Assembly (NCBI RefSeq): GCF_007860075.1
Contig: NZ_SJPP01000001.1
Location: forward strand, 4,437,490-4,501,489
Direction: 5' to 3'
Length of the DNA stretch: 64,000 nt
DNA from: Symmachiella macrocystis
GTDB lineage: Bacteria; Planctomycetota; Planctomycetia; Planctomycetales; Planctomycetaceae
A program made the translations under genes and the position numbers. Shown one piece after another: positions 55,422-64,000 of the stretch (the stretch's first letter is position 1; every line of letters begins with the position of its first letter). Below the pieces are notes generated by a model. It saw only the letters and a list, made by a program, of their open reading frames with translations. It did no database searches and was not told where the DNA came from.

Positions 55422-58247
55422 TCAGATTGCCGCGTCGATTTTGACCGCGCAGAACTTGAATTCCGGGATCTTTCCGTAGGGATCCAACGCGTCGGTCGTT
55501 AAGACGTTTGCCGCTGCTTCGCGGAAATGGAAGGGGATGAAGATCGTCCCCGGTGATACCGAATTGTCGCTACGAGCGGTTAGGACAATCGTTCCCCGCC
55601 GCGATGAAACGCGGACGAGTTGCTCACCGCAGATCCCCAGCCGTGACAAATCACCTGGATGCACAGCGACAAAGGCATCGGGCTGGAGTGCGTTGAGTGC
55701 CCGACTGCGACGCGTCATAGTGCCGGTATGCCAGTGCTCCAGCACGCGTCCCGTCGTCAGTACTAACGGGAATTCGTCATTGGGTAGTTCATCCGCCGGT
55801 AGAAAAGGGCAAGGGACAAATTTGCCCCGGCCGTTGGGCGTCGGAAATGTGTCGCCAAACAGAATCTGCGCACCGTCTTCGGTCTCCGGATGCGGACAGG
55901 GCCGGAGTTTGCCAGTTGCTCCCAAAAGTTCGTGCGTTAGCCCCTGATAGTTTTTCGTCAGCCCGGCGAACTCTTCAAAGATTTCAGCTGGCGATGTGTA
56001 GTCCATCGGATAACCCATGCGGCTGGCGATTTCGGCGGTGATCTGCCAGTCGGCCCTCGCCTCCCCGGGTGGATCCAAGACTTGCCGCCCGATTTGAACA
56101 CGTCGATCGGTGTTGGTGAACGTGCCGGTCTTTTCGAAATAACTCGAAGCTGGCAAAATCACATCGGCAAACTCGGCGGTTTCTGTCAGAAAAATATCCT
56201 GCACCACCAAAAAGTCGAGATTCGCCAGTGCGCCGCGGACTATGTTGGTATTGGGATCGGAGACGAAGGGATTTTCACCCAGGACATACATCCCGGCAAC
56301 ATCGCCCTGCAGCGCCGCATGCGTGATTTCCACAACTGTCAAACCAGGATTTGGATTCAGATCCACGCTCCAGGCTTGTTCAAATTTGTGGCGGACTTCC
56401 TCATAAGCCACTCGCTGGTAATCGGGATACACCATCGGGATCAAACCGGCATCGCTGGCGCCTTGGACGTTGTTTTGCCCGCGGAGCGGGTGGAGCCCCG
56501 TGCCCGGTCTACCCATATTACCGGTCATGAGGCACAGCGAAATCAAGCAGCGGGCATTGTTCGTGCCGGTGGTATGTTGTGAAATCCCCATGCCCCAAAA
56601 GACCAGCATGCTCCCCGCACGTCCGATGGTGCGAGCGATCTCGCGAATCTCTTCAGCTGCAATACCACACATCAGCTCAGATTGTTCCGGGGAAAAGTCA
56701 CGGAGGACCAATTCTCGTAGCTCCGGAAAACCTTCTGTGCGGGCATTGATGAAATCGTGGTCGACCAAATCTTCGGTGATCAACACGTGCATGACCGCGT
56801 TGTAAAATGCGACGTCCGAACCGGGGTGGATCTGTGCGAAGTGCGTGGCAAAGTCGACCAGATCATGGCGACGGACGTCGACTACGATCAGCTTGGTCCC
56901 ATTTTTGACCGCTTCTTTCATGAAGGTCGCCGCCACGGGATGATTGGCGCTCGCATGTGAACCAGTTAGCAGAGCGACGTCGGCGCGGGCCACGTCAGCG
57001 AAGACGTTTGTGACGGCTCCTGAACCAATCGTCTCCATCAATGCGGCGACCGAGGAGGCATGGCACAACCGCGTGCAATGGTCGACGTTGTTGGTGCCGA
57101 ATACGGCGCGAATCAGTTTCTGAAACAGGTACGCTTCTTCATTGGAACACTTGGCGGAACCAAATCCAGCTAGGGCGTCCCCTCCACGTTCTTCGCGAAT
57201 GGTTTTGAATCGGTTGGCAACCAGATCTAAGGCTTCGTCCCATGTTGCTTCACGAAACGCCGGGAGCACCACGTCATAATCGACGATGCCGCCCGGCTTG
57301 GATTTCGACTTAGAGCGGGGATCGGAGTCTTGTACCTCCGGCGAAAGTGGCGCTTTGGGGTAATACTCTTCACGGCGGATCAACGGTTTTGTCAAACGTT
57401 GGGGATGCAGCGCATAGTCCCAGCCGTAACGGCCTTTTACGCACAACCGTTCGTGGTTGACGGGGCTTTCGCGTCCGCTCACGGCCAGGATTGTATCGTC
57501 CGTCGCATGAACAGTGACCGAGCAACCGACGCCGCAATAGGGACAGACCGAGTCGACATCCCGCACATTGACAGCATCGACAATCGGTAAGGTGACGGGT
57601 TTGTGCGTCAAGGCATTTGTGGGGCAGACGGCCGCGCATTCGCCGCAAGAAACACAGGTGCTTTCGCCCATGGGAACGTCGAGATCAAAGGCGATCCGCG
57701 CCGTGTGTCCCTTGCCGGTCCGGCCAATGACCTCGTTCGACTGTATGTCATCGCAGGCGCGAATGCAGCGGTCGCACAGTATGCACGCGTGGTGGTCGAC
57801 GGCAATCACCGGCGAGGAATTGTCCTGAAAACTGTTGTCGTGGCTATGGGCATTTTGCGGCGGATTGATTGAGATACCGTATTTGTTCGCCAATACTGTT
57901 ACGTCGCAATTGTTTTGGGAAGAGGCTGCCGGATTCGCTTCGGCAATCTCTTCAGCGAGCAATTGCGTGAGCATGCGGCGGTGCTTTTCGACTTTTTCGC
58001 TGGAAGTCTCGACCTGCATGCCTGCTTCGCAGGGGCGAGCGCAGGAAGGGGTCAAGGTGCGGGCGCCGACGTCGACGACACACATGCGGCAGACACCGAC
58101 CGGATCCATGCGGGGCGAATGACACAGCGCGGGAATCTCGATGCCGAGACCGCTAGCGGCTTCATAGATGGATGTGCCTTGCGGAACCGATACGGATTGT
58201 CCGTCGATCGTGAGTTCAATTTGATCCACGGTGGTGGCGTGACTCAT
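55422..58247 (-). CDS. fdhA: NAD-dependent formate dehydrogenase alpha subunit (cysteine type)
   Basis: Start at ATG 58247, which overlaps the beta-subunit stop (ATGA) and has AAGGAG upstream. The 941-residue protein is the molybdopterin subunit that oxidises formate to CO2. N-terminal [2Fe-2S] cysteines: IPALCHSPRMDPVGVCRMCV. Ferredoxin-like [4Fe-4S] clusters: CILCDRCIRACDD and CVSCGECAAVCP. The molybdopterin cluster is CPYCGVGCSV. The Mo ligand is the Cys in DHCTRLCHASSVAAL near residue 394, where other formate dehydrogenases have selenocysteine. C-terminal molybdopterin domain has FPLVLTTGRVLEHWHTGTMT. Together with the beta subunit it resembles soluble NAD-linked formate dehydrogenases. 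Confidence 0.93.
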   Translation of the reverse strand: MSHATTVDQIELTIDGQSVSVPQGTSIYEAASGLGIEIPALCHSPRMDPVGVCRMCVVDVGARTLTPSCARPCEAGMQVETSSEKVEKHRRMLTQLLAEEIAEANPAASSQNNCDVTVLANKYGISINPPQNAHSHDNSFQDNSSPVIAVDHHACILCDRCIRACDDIQSNEVIGRTGKGHTARIAFDLDVPMGESTCVSCGECAAVCPTNALTHKPVTLPIVDAVNVRDVDSVCPYCGVGCSVTVHATDDTILAVSGRESPVNHERLCVKGRYGWDYALHPQRLTKPLIRREEYYPKAPLSPEVQDSDPRSKSKSKPGGIVDYDVVLPAFREATWDEALDLVANRFKTIREERGGDALAGFGSAKCSNEEAYLFQKLIRAVFGTNNVDHCTRLCHASSVAALMETIGSGAVTNVFADVARADVALLTGSHASANHPVAATFMKEAVKNGTKLIVVDVRRHDLVDFATHFAQIHPGSDVAFYNAVMHVLITEDLVDHDFINARTEGFPELRELVLRDFSPEQSELMCGIAAEEIREIARTIGRAGSMLVFWGMGISQHTTGTNNARCLISLCLMTGNMGRPGTGLHPLRGQNNVQGASDAGLIPMVYPDYQRVAYEEVRHKFEQAWSVDLNPNPGLTVVEITHAALQGDVAGMYVLGENPFVSDPNTNIVRGALANLDFLVVQDIFLTETAEFADVILPASSYFEKTGTFTNTDRRVQIGRQVLDPPGEARADWQITAEIASRMGYPMDYTSPAEIFEEFAGLTKNYQGLTHELLGATGKLRPCPHPETEDGAQILFGDTFPTPNGRGKFVPCPFLPADELPNDEFPLVLTTGRVLEHWHTGTMTRRSRALNALQPDAFVAVHPGDLSRLGICGEQLVRVSSRRGTIVLTARSDNSVSPGTIFIPFHFREAAANVLTTDALDPYGKIPEFKFCAVKIDAAI

Positions 58248-59872
58248 GGCGTCTCCTTGCCTGCTGGAACGTCTTGTGGAAATCGTTCCAGGACGGAGTT
58301 CATCGGTCCCAAGGCGACTTGCCCCAACCCGCATATCGAGGTTTGCAACAACGTCTCCGACAACTCCGGCATGATATCTAAGCTTGCTGCATCCCGTTCT
58401 CCGGACTGCACCTGTTCCAGCATTCGCACCGCTTTTTCACTACCGATGCGACAGGGGACGCATTTGCCGCACGATTCGTTGCGAAAAAACCGTGTGATGC
58501 TTAGTCCCAGATCGAACAAATTGCGACCCTCGGCAATCACAACGACGGCGCCCGATCCCAACATGCTGCCGACGTTGCGGAGGGCGTCGAAGTCGAGCGG
58601 TGTATCGATGTGCTCGGCGGGAAGAAAGTTCGAACTCGCTCCACCCGGCAGAACAGCTTTGAGGGGACGGTCGTCTTTTAAGCCGCCGGCGCGGGCAATC
58701 AGTTCGGCAATGGTGATTCCATGGGGAACTTCGTAAACCCCCGGTTCGTTAACGTCGCCGGAGATGGAAAAAAACTTTAGTCCCGGATAGTCGCCTACGC
58801 CTTGTGCCTGCCACCAGTCGTTGCCCTGGGCGATGATCGATGTAGAGAGTGCGAAGGTCTCGACATTGTTGATCAACGTCGGCTTGCCCCATAGGCCGTG
58901 CGTGCCGGGGTAGGGGGGGCGGATCCGCGGTTCGCCCCGTTTGTCCTCAAGGGCTTCCAGCAGCGCGGTTTCTTCACCCAGAATATAACCGCCCGGCGAA
59001 ACAAAAATCTCGATGTCAAACTTCCGACTGCTACCAGCGACATTGGCGCCTAGTATTCCACAGTTGTAGGCATCGTTAATGGCCGTTTGCAGTATTTCGC
59101 GCTCTGGGCCGTATTCGTGCCGGATATAGACAATGCCTTGCTCCGCACCAATCGTCAGCGCCGCTAGCAACATGCCTTCGATGATCAAGTGCGGCAGATG
59201 TTCTAAGATCACGCGATCCTTGAACGTTCCCGGTTCGCTTTCATCGGCATTGCAGATGATGTATTTGACCGGTTCGGTCTCTTGCGAGACGAGTTCCCAC
59301 TTAAGTCCGGTCGGAAAACCCGCGCCCCCCATGCCTTTGAGTTTAGATTGTTTCAAGCGTTCGATGCAGATCTGCGGAATATCTTCAGCGTCGATTAAGA
59401 GACGTTGCACCGTGCCATAGTGGGCGGCCGCATTGGTGTAGGGATCGCATTTCCATTCGCGCGTTGCTGTTGTGACGGGCGAGAGGTCGGGCAGGGGACT
59501 GCCGGCAAAGTCTTCTAAAAACGCGTCGAGTTCGGAATTGCTGATGGGGGCATCATTCAGCGAAGCCGCCGGCGCGTGCTCGCAGCGGCCCAGGCAGGAG
59601 ACTTCGTGGATTTCGAAGTCGCTCTGCGCGTCGCAGGCGGATTTGAGTTGGGCGAATCGCTCAGCGCCTCCAGCGATCCGGCAGGAGAGATCGCGACAGA
59701 CATGCACAGCGGCGCGGGGTGGGGGTGTTCGACGAAAGTGTGGATAAAACGAGACCAAACCTTGCAGTCGATAAAGCGGTATATTTTTGCGGCGTGCGAG
59801 GTCCCGCAGGCAGTCTTCGTCGAGATAGCCCCGCTCCGCTTGCAACCGACTTAACTCACGCAAAAGTTTCAA
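58244..59872 (-). CDS. fdhB: Formate dehydrogenase beta subunit (NuoE-NuoF fusion)
   Basis: The 542-residue protein joins a NuoE-like domain (residues 1-120) to a NuoF-like domain. The NuoE part binds [2Fe-2S] through CRDLSC and CLGRCEHAPA. The NuoF part has the FMN/NAD sites LKGMGGAGFPTGLKWELVSQ, NADESEPGTFKDR and SPGGYILGEETALLEALE, then the [4Fe-4S] ligands SCGKCVPCRIGSEKAVRML with ICGLGQVALGP. It passes electrons from formate to NAD+. The stop overlaps the alpha subunit start (ATGA). It could be mistaken for complex I NuoEF, but gene pairing with an FdhA decides. FdhD and molybdenum-cofactor genes are not in the window. Confidence 0.92.
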   Translation of the reverse strand: MKLLRELSRLQAERGYLDEDCLRDLARRKNIPLYRLQGLVSFYPHFRRTPPPRAAVHVCRDLSCRIAGGAERFAQLKSACDAQSDFEIHEVSCLGRCEHAPAASLNDAPISNSELDAFLEDFAGSPLPDLSPVTTATREWKCDPYTNAAAHYGTVQRLLIDAEDIPQICIERLKQSKLKGMGGAGFPTGLKWELVSQETEPVKYIICNADESEPGTFKDRVILEHLPHLIIEGMLLAALTIGAEQGIVYIRHEYGPEREILQTAINDAYNCGILGANVAGSSRKFDIEIFVSPGGYILGEETALLEALEDKRGEPRIRPPYPGTHGLWGKPTLINNVETFALSTSIIAQGNDWWQAQGVGDYPGLKFFSISGDVNEPGVYEVPHGITIAELIARAGGLKDDRPLKAVLPGGASSNFLPAEHIDTPLDFDALRNVGSMLGSGAVVVIAEGRNLFDLGLSITRFFRNESCGKCVPCRIGSEKAVRMLEQVQSGERDAASLDIMPELSETLLQTSICGLGQVALGPMNSVLERFPQDVPAGKETP

Positions 59873-59976
59873 TTGCTTTGCCTCCGTGTCCCACGACAGC
59901 AGAATTCGTCCGTGTCATTACCGACCCACGGCGGGAAGCATAGTGCGGTGCATGGATTAACTGACAACGACCGCCG

Positions 59977-62244
59977 TTAAAAGTATCGCATCCCGACCTG
60001 ATACACCAGCAATGCGGCGACATAGGCCAATGCCGTCATGTAGACAAAGGTAAAGACCGGCCAAAACCAGCTATTGGTTTCACGGCGAATCACCATCAAC
60101 GTCGCTCCGCACTGAGCACACAGGGCGAAGAAGACCATGATCGATAGAGCGACCGGGACGTTATAGACGTTTCTTCCGTCGGGCCAACGGGCCTGTTGCA
60201 GAGATTCCTTCAGTCCCTCGCTTTCCTCGTCGACATCGCCGCCCATGCTGTAGATTGTTCCCAATGTCGAGATGATCACTTCCCGTGCGGGAAACGATGC
60301 GACCGCTCCCACGCCGATCCGCCAATCCCAGCCAAGCGGCTTGACCGCTGGTTCAATCGCGTGTCCTACGCGGCCTAGAAAACTAGTTTCAATTAGTTGG
60401 GCGGAGACGGCGTTGTGGCGGTCGACGAGTTGCTCGAGTTGTGCCTCGTTTTCCGGAGTGTCGTCGAGTGCCTCAATTTGCGTTTCGAGTTTGTGTTGGG
60501 CTGTATGGTCGCCCGGAAAGTATCCCGCCGCCCAGACGATGATGGTCGTCGCAAAGATCAACGTACCGGCTCGCATCACAAAGGCTTTAGCCCGGTCGTA
60601 GACACGATAAAACACGATGCGTGGCGACGGCCATTTGTAACTCGGCAACTCCATTATGAACGGCGGAGTTTCTCCACGAAACATGGTCTTTTTCAAAATC
60701 CACGCCACCGGCACGGCGATCACCGCCCCCAGTGACGACATTCCCAACAGAACCACACCGGGCAGCGTCACCTGGCCTGACCACAAAACAAATCCACCAA
60801 TGCTAAGTTCCGGCCCAACCTGAAACAGTGTGACAGCGGGAATAAAGGCAGCGATCAATAGGATGTAGACCGGCAAGCGCGCCGAACAACTCATCAATGG
60901 GGCAACAAGAATCGTCACCATTCGGTCGCGGCGATTCTCAATCACCCGCGTTGCCATGACACCCGGAATCGCACAGGCGAACGACGACATCAACGGCACA
61001 AACGACTTGCCGCTCAGACCGACTTTGGTCATCAAGCGATCCATCAAAAACGCGGCGCGCGCCATGTAGCCGCAGTCTTCCAGGATGGCGATGAATAGGA
61101 ACAAAAACACGATTTGCGGCAGGAACACGATCACGCCCCCCACACCGGCAATCACGCCATCGTTGATCAAACTCCGCAGCGGCCCGGGAGCTAATGTCAA
61201 GGCGACGAGATCGGCAAGCCAACCTTGCGCCGATTCGATGATCTCCATGAACGGACCGGCCCAGGCGTAAATTGCTTGGAAGACGACGAACATCAAGGCG
61301 ATGAAGATTCCCACGCCGATGAATTTGTGCGTCAACAGGCGATCCAGTTTGTCACTAAAAGTCACCGACCGCGTGGTCGGCCGCGTATGAATTCCTGCGA
61401 GTACCTCGCGAATCCAGGCATACCGTTGCCGCGCCTCGATGGCTGGCACGGCTTGCCCGGCGGATTTGAGCCGTTCGCGGCATTCGGTCAGGGCCTGGGG
61501 CAGATTGTTACCGCACTTCTTCGTATATTCGGCTTCGACGCAGCCACCTGGATCGAGAATCATCCGCTGAATCAAAAACTCCGGAACGTCCGCTGCGCCA
61601 CCGGCGGTGAGGTGCGTCGCCAATTGATCGCACTCGCTGTAAAACTCTTCAGGGAAAACCTTTTTCCGCGCTTCCACGGGCGAGGACTTCGCAGCGGCGG
61701 CGATGGCATTTCTCACATCGTCGATCCCGACCGCGCGATGCGCCTCAGCCTTGACCACCGGCACCCCCAAGCGTTGCGATAGTTCCGTCGCATCGATCGT
61801 TGTGCCCCGCGCCAGGGCGACGTCGCACATGTTCAATACCACAACGACCGGCAACTGCATGTCCAAAACCTGGCTGACCAAATACAGGTTCCGTTCCAGA
61901 TTCGACGCATCCACGATGCAGACGACCGCGTCGGGATGGCCCACGTCCTTTTGCCGACCCAGTAGAACGTCGACGGAAACCATTTCGTCCAACGTGCGCG
62001 GGGAGAGACTGTAGGTTCCAGGCAAATCGATGATATGGAATTGTTGGCCTTGCCAATTGACGTGGCCGATTTTTTTCTCAACCGTCACACCCGGAAAATT
62101 GCCGACGCGGGATTGCATGCCGCACAGCAAATTGAACAGCGTGCTTTTGCCGGTATTGGGATTGCCTATCAGGGCGACGTTGAACGAACGCGTCTCTTTA
62201 GCGGGAGTGGGTGGGGGAGAAGAGGCGGGAACAGGAGCGGCCAT
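59977..62244 (-). CDS. feoB: Ferrous iron transport protein B
   Basis: FeoB imports Fe2+ across the inner membrane. The 755-residue protein has the N-terminal G domain with GNPNTGKSTLFNLLCG (G1, residues 27-42), SRVGNFPGVTVEKKIGHVNW (switch I), DLPGTYSLSPRTLDE (G3) and VVVLNMCDVALARG (G4 as NMCD). Its membrane part has about ten helices in two Nramp-like/Gate halves, with IVFLPQIVFLFLFIAILEDC (Gate) and SCSARLPVYILLIAAFIP. Length is near E. coli FeoB (773). It is the last gene after the two FeoA genes. Confidence 0.96.
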   Translation of the reverse strand: MAAPVPASSPPPTPAKETRSFNVALIGNPNTGKSTLFNLLCGMQSRVGNFPGVTVEKKIGHVNWQGQQFHIIDLPGTYSLSPRTLDEMVSVDVLLGRQKDVGHPDAVVCIVDASNLERNLYLVSQVLDMQLPVVVVLNMCDVALARGTTIDATELSQRLGVPVVKAEAHRAVGIDDVRNAIAAAAKSSPVEARKKVFPEEFYSECDQLATHLTAGGAADVPEFLIQRMILDPGGCVEAEYTKKCGNNLPQALTECRERLKSAGQAVPAIEARQRYAWIREVLAGIHTRPTTRSVTFSDKLDRLLTHKFIGVGIFIALMFVVFQAIYAWAGPFMEIIESAQGWLADLVALTLAPGPLRSLINDGVIAGVGGVIVFLPQIVFLFLFIAILEDCGYMARAAFLMDRLMTKVGLSGKSFVPLMSSFACAIPGVMATRVIENRRDRMVTILVAPLMSCSARLPVYILLIAAFIPAVTLFQVGPELSIGGFVLWSGQVTLPGVVLLGMSSLGAVIAVPVAWILKKTMFRGETPPFIMELPSYKWPSPRIVFYRVYDRAKAFVMRAGTLIFATTIIVWAAGYFPGDHTAQHKLETQIEALDDTPENEAQLEQLVDRHNAVSAQLIETSFLGRVGHAIEPAVKPLGWDWRIGVGAVASFPAREVIISTLGTIYSMGGDVDEESEGLKESLQQARWPDGRNVYNVPVALSIMVFFALCAQCGATLMVIRRETNSWFWPVFTFVYMTALAYVAALLVYQVGMRYF

Positions 62245-62327
62245 GATCTATCAAATTCTTCGATGATTTCACGATTGTTCCCCCAGCAAGACCGGGGGAG
62301 GGAGGGGCAGCTGGAGTCGACTGGGGT

Positions 62328-62564
62328 TTAGGCTTGAGGCAACGGTTCGATCGAGACTCGACGGGCTTCATTTTTTCGGAGTGACAATCGGTAACCCCGC
62401 AACTCAAACTCGATGGGATCGCCGAGCGGCGCGAAGCCCAATAGCTCGATTTCTTCGCCATCGATCAGTCCCATTTCCATGAGACGAATTGCGATACCGT
62501 CATCGCCGGAAATCTCGACAATCCGCGCCCGCTCGCCCAATTTCAGTCCATCGAGTGTGGTCAT
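62328..62564 (-). CDS. feoA: Ferrous iron transport protein A
   Basis: FeoA is a small SH3-like protein needed for FeoB activity. The 78 residues have LKLGERARIVEISGDDGIAI, RLMEMGLIDGEEIELLGFAP and GDPIEFELRGYRLSLRKNEA, which are standard FeoA strands. It lies 7 bp after the first FeoA-like gene and 83 bp before feoB. Confidence 0.93.
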   Translation of the reverse strand: MTTLDGLKLGERARIVEISGDDGIAIRLMEMGLIDGEEIELLGFAPLGDPIEFELRGYRLSLRKNEARRVSIEPLPQA

Positions 62565-62571
62565 GCGTGAC

Positions 62572-62838
62572 TCAATCTTCTCTTGCCCCGGTCACGGTCG
62601 CCGACGAGTGAGGGGGATGGCTGAGCAGGTTGACGAAAATGTGCGCTGTCTCATTGCCACGAAAGGTCAATCGGTGATTGCCAACAGCCACGATACACGG
62701 CTCGCCGGAACGGACCATGTGGACCACTTCGCCTTCGCGAAAGCCCATTTCGTTCAGTCGGGTGACCAGCGCGGTCTCCCCGCCGATCATCGCAATTTCT
62801 GCGGTTTCCCCAGCGTTTAGTAACTGAAGTGGAATCAT
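62572..62838 (-). CDS. FeoA-like protein, second copy
   Basis: The start ATG 62838 gives MIPLQLLNAGETAEIAMIGG, the usual FeoA beginning; an earlier ATG at 62904 would add 22 residues. The 88-residue protein has VTRLNEMGFREGEVVHMVRS and GEPCIVAVGNHRLTFRGNET with a Ser/His-rich tail. Two FeoA proteins in a row occur in some bacteria, where the second may be needed for FeoB function. It is the first gene of the feo operon. Confidence 0.9.
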   Translation of the reverse strand: MIPLQLLNAGETAEIAMIGGETALVTRLNEMGFREGEVVHMVRSGEPCIVAVGNHRLTFRGNETAHIFVNLLSHPPHSSATVTGARED

Positions 62839-63206
62839 CCGCGATTGGCCTGGGAATGAAGAGAGACGCCAAAGGGAAAGAGGGACAGCATCGGTATCAA
62901 ACATAAGCCTAGAAGGATTGAGACTCGATGTCAATTGCGGCGTCGGGATTGTCCATGCGTTCGCAGCTGCACAAATTCGACCTGCAGGGTGCGTTCGGTA
63001 GTAGGATCGATACCGCATCATTGATGCGTATACATACGGACAGTGGTGGCGGTGGCCCAGGCTTGCGGAGTCGTGCATATCGGAAAATTAGCTACAACCC
63101 ATACGAATACTGTTAAGGCAATCCGTTGACCCCGTCGAAGAAAATAGGGCGCGCTCGGCATTTCGTCGAGGGACCGTGGATTGTGACGTTTGGAGATAGG
63201 GACAAG
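62839..63206. other. Divergent intergenic region upstream of feo
   Basis: No gene is seen in 368 bp. It should hold the feo promoter (minus) and the promoter of the next gene (plus). It has a perfect interrupted palindrome at 63014-63028 and a weaker one at 62917-62935. Confidence 0.5.
63014..63028. promoter_or_regulatory. Candidate operator palindrome
   Basis: CGCATCA-T-TGATGCG is a perfect 7-1-7 inverted repeat between the feo operon and the hypothetical gene at 63207. Its size fits a dimeric regulator. It does not match the Fur or MntR consensus well, so the regulator is unknown. Confidence 0.4.
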
Positions 63207-63884
63207 ATGGCGGCTGCAGTCAACTTACAAAGCCCATCGCTTCCTGGAATTTCACCGTTCGGTGCGAATTCGCTTGGCCAGGCTGCTACGGGGAACCCGA
63301 CAGCCTTTGGAGCGACTCTGGAAAAATTCCTCGCTCAGTCGACGACGAATAAGAAAGAGGCCGACCCGGCGGACAAGACCAACCCGATGCAAGCGTTAAA
63401 TCAACTTCTGCAAATGGGAGGTGCCGGTGCACAAAGCGGGTTGGCCGCACTGCAAAACTTGGCCGGCCTGCGATCTGAGACGGAACAGTTGCAATCCCAA
63501 TTCGAAGCGGGCTTTAAACAGTTGATCTCAGCACAGGGGCTTGATCTACGCTCGGGAGTGAGCTTGCAGGCGGATGCGAACGGCGAGATTCGTGTCAGCA
63601 ACGACCATCCAGACAAACTGTTTATTGAATCGGCTTTGAAGAACAATCCGGAACTGAGCGATGTGTTCCGCAAGCTTGCCACGAAGTCGAGCGAATTGCA
63701 TGCGTCCGAAATGGCACAGAAATTCCAACAGGCTTATGGCATCGATCCACAACAGGCGTTGGCTCAATTCGGAAAAATGCTCGGCAAACAGACAGAGCAG
63801 ACGTTTAGTTTGACGATTACCAACGACGGCGCGAAAAATTCGTTTACGGCCCCTCCGGCAAACGCCGCGAATCCGGTCTTGTAG
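63207..63884 (+). CDS. Hypothetical protein, Gln/Ala-rich
   Basis: The start ATG 63207 has GGAG at 63192-63195. The 225-residue protein starts MAAAVNLQSPSLPGISPFGA, has no signal peptide, and consists of a low-complexity, Gly/Asn/Gln-rich first third followed by helices (LAGLRSETEQLQSQFEAGFK; FRKLATKSSELHASEMAQKF). The N-terminal part and length recall flagellar hook-length control or surface-appendage proteins, but no domain is recognised. No neighbouring flagellar gene is seen. Moderate confidence that it is a real gene. Confidence 0.6.
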   Translation: MAAAVNLQSPSLPGISPFGANSLGQAATGNPTAFGATLEKFLAQSTTNKKEADPADKTNPMQALNQLLQMGGAGAQSGLAALQNLAGLRSETEQLQSQFEAGFKQLISAQGLDLRSGVSLQADANGEIRVSNDHPDKLFIESALKNNPELSDVFRKLATKSSELHASEMAQKFQQAYGIDPQQALAQFGKMLGKQTEQTFSLTITNDGAKNSFTAPPANAANPVL

Positions 63885-63923
63885 GACCCTTCCTTTTTTT
63901 AGGTAGTGGTATGGAGGGGCGTG

Positions 63924-64000
63924 CTAAAGCCCCTGGGCAGCTTCTAGTCGGCGACCGATGGCAGCGTACAGCAGTCCTGTCACGATGGTTGCCGCAATCG
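63924..64000 (-). CDS. C-terminal fragment of a probable membrane protein (runs off the window)
   Basis: Read on the minus strand from the right edge, an open frame of 24 codons ends in TAG at 63924-63926. It encodes IAATIVTGLLYAAIGRRLEA followed by AQGL, a hydrophobic helix with a short charged tail, as at the C-terminus of a membrane protein. The rest is outside the window. Too short to name. Confidence 0.4.
   Translation of the reverse strand, partial: IAATIVTGLLYAAIGRRLEAAQGL

Noticed and set aside
63014-63028. Fur box in the feo promoter region
   Set aside because: The palindrome does not match the GATAATGATAATCATTATC consensus; only a general operator is claimed.

Overview
The window looks like chromosomal DNA of a planctomycete, most likely order Planctomycetales; I cannot fix the genus. 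The reasons are a planctomycete cytochrome (PSCyt1-DUF1549-PSD1) gene followed by a DUF1501 gene, a second DUF1501 gene, a Ser/Thr kinase with an extracytoplasmic sensor, many secreted proteins seen mainly in this phylum, moderately GC-rich DNA, and intergenic palindromes of the kind whose read-through gives the peptide GEAPAEP in planctomycete annotations. I see no prophage, transposase or CRISPR array. Genes are mostly short operons separated by repeat-bearing gaps.

Layout. 1-2100: a partial iron-type alcohol dehydrogenase, a KtrA/TrkA potassium-channel regulator and a hypothetical protein. 2101-6383: leuS, a TatD nuclease and a small helical protein. 6440-14542: a membrane-arm complex I operon in the order nuoH-J-K-L-M-N, without nuoI and without the peripheral-arm genes. 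14606-15454: an 850-bp gap with a strong bidirectional terminator and a candidate structured RNA. 15455-30719: a lone TPP-binding half-enzyme, a conserved secreted protein, a 26-cysteine secreted protein, a Tat-exported phosphotriesterase-like enzyme, plsC-glmM, an amidase, an enolase-superfamily enzyme, an M30-like metalloprotease, a thiolase, an SLBB membrane protein and a DUF1501 protein. 30789-37730: the PSD1 cytochrome, a sugar isomerase-like TIM barrel, a zincin-like lipoprotein, a BON protein and an alpha/beta hydrolase.

37915-45449 is a signalling region: a response regulator with a small acidic partner, an FHA-GAF-adenylate cyclase overlapping a membrane Ser/Thr kinase, a DUF1501 protein and a separate FHA protein. 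45837-54145 holds an FAH hydrolase, a quinone/enoyl reductase, mfd, tRNA-Gln(CTG) with a clear promoter, two small proteins and a GT87 glycosyltransferase. 54189-59872 holds a receiver-HATPase protein and an NAD-dependent formate dehydrogenase pair (NuoE-NuoF fusion plus a cysteine-type FdhA). 59977-62838 is a ferrous iron operon (feoA-like, feoA, feoB). The window ends with a hypothetical protein and the tail of a membrane protein.

NADH made by the formate dehydrogenase could feed the complex I encoded in part here, and feo would supply iron for both, though nothing in the sequence shows co-regulation. The points most worth a second look are the kinase/FHA-cyclase overlap, the candidate RNA at 14878-15009, the histidine-rich NuoL loop, the 26-Cys protein and the small palindromic elements.
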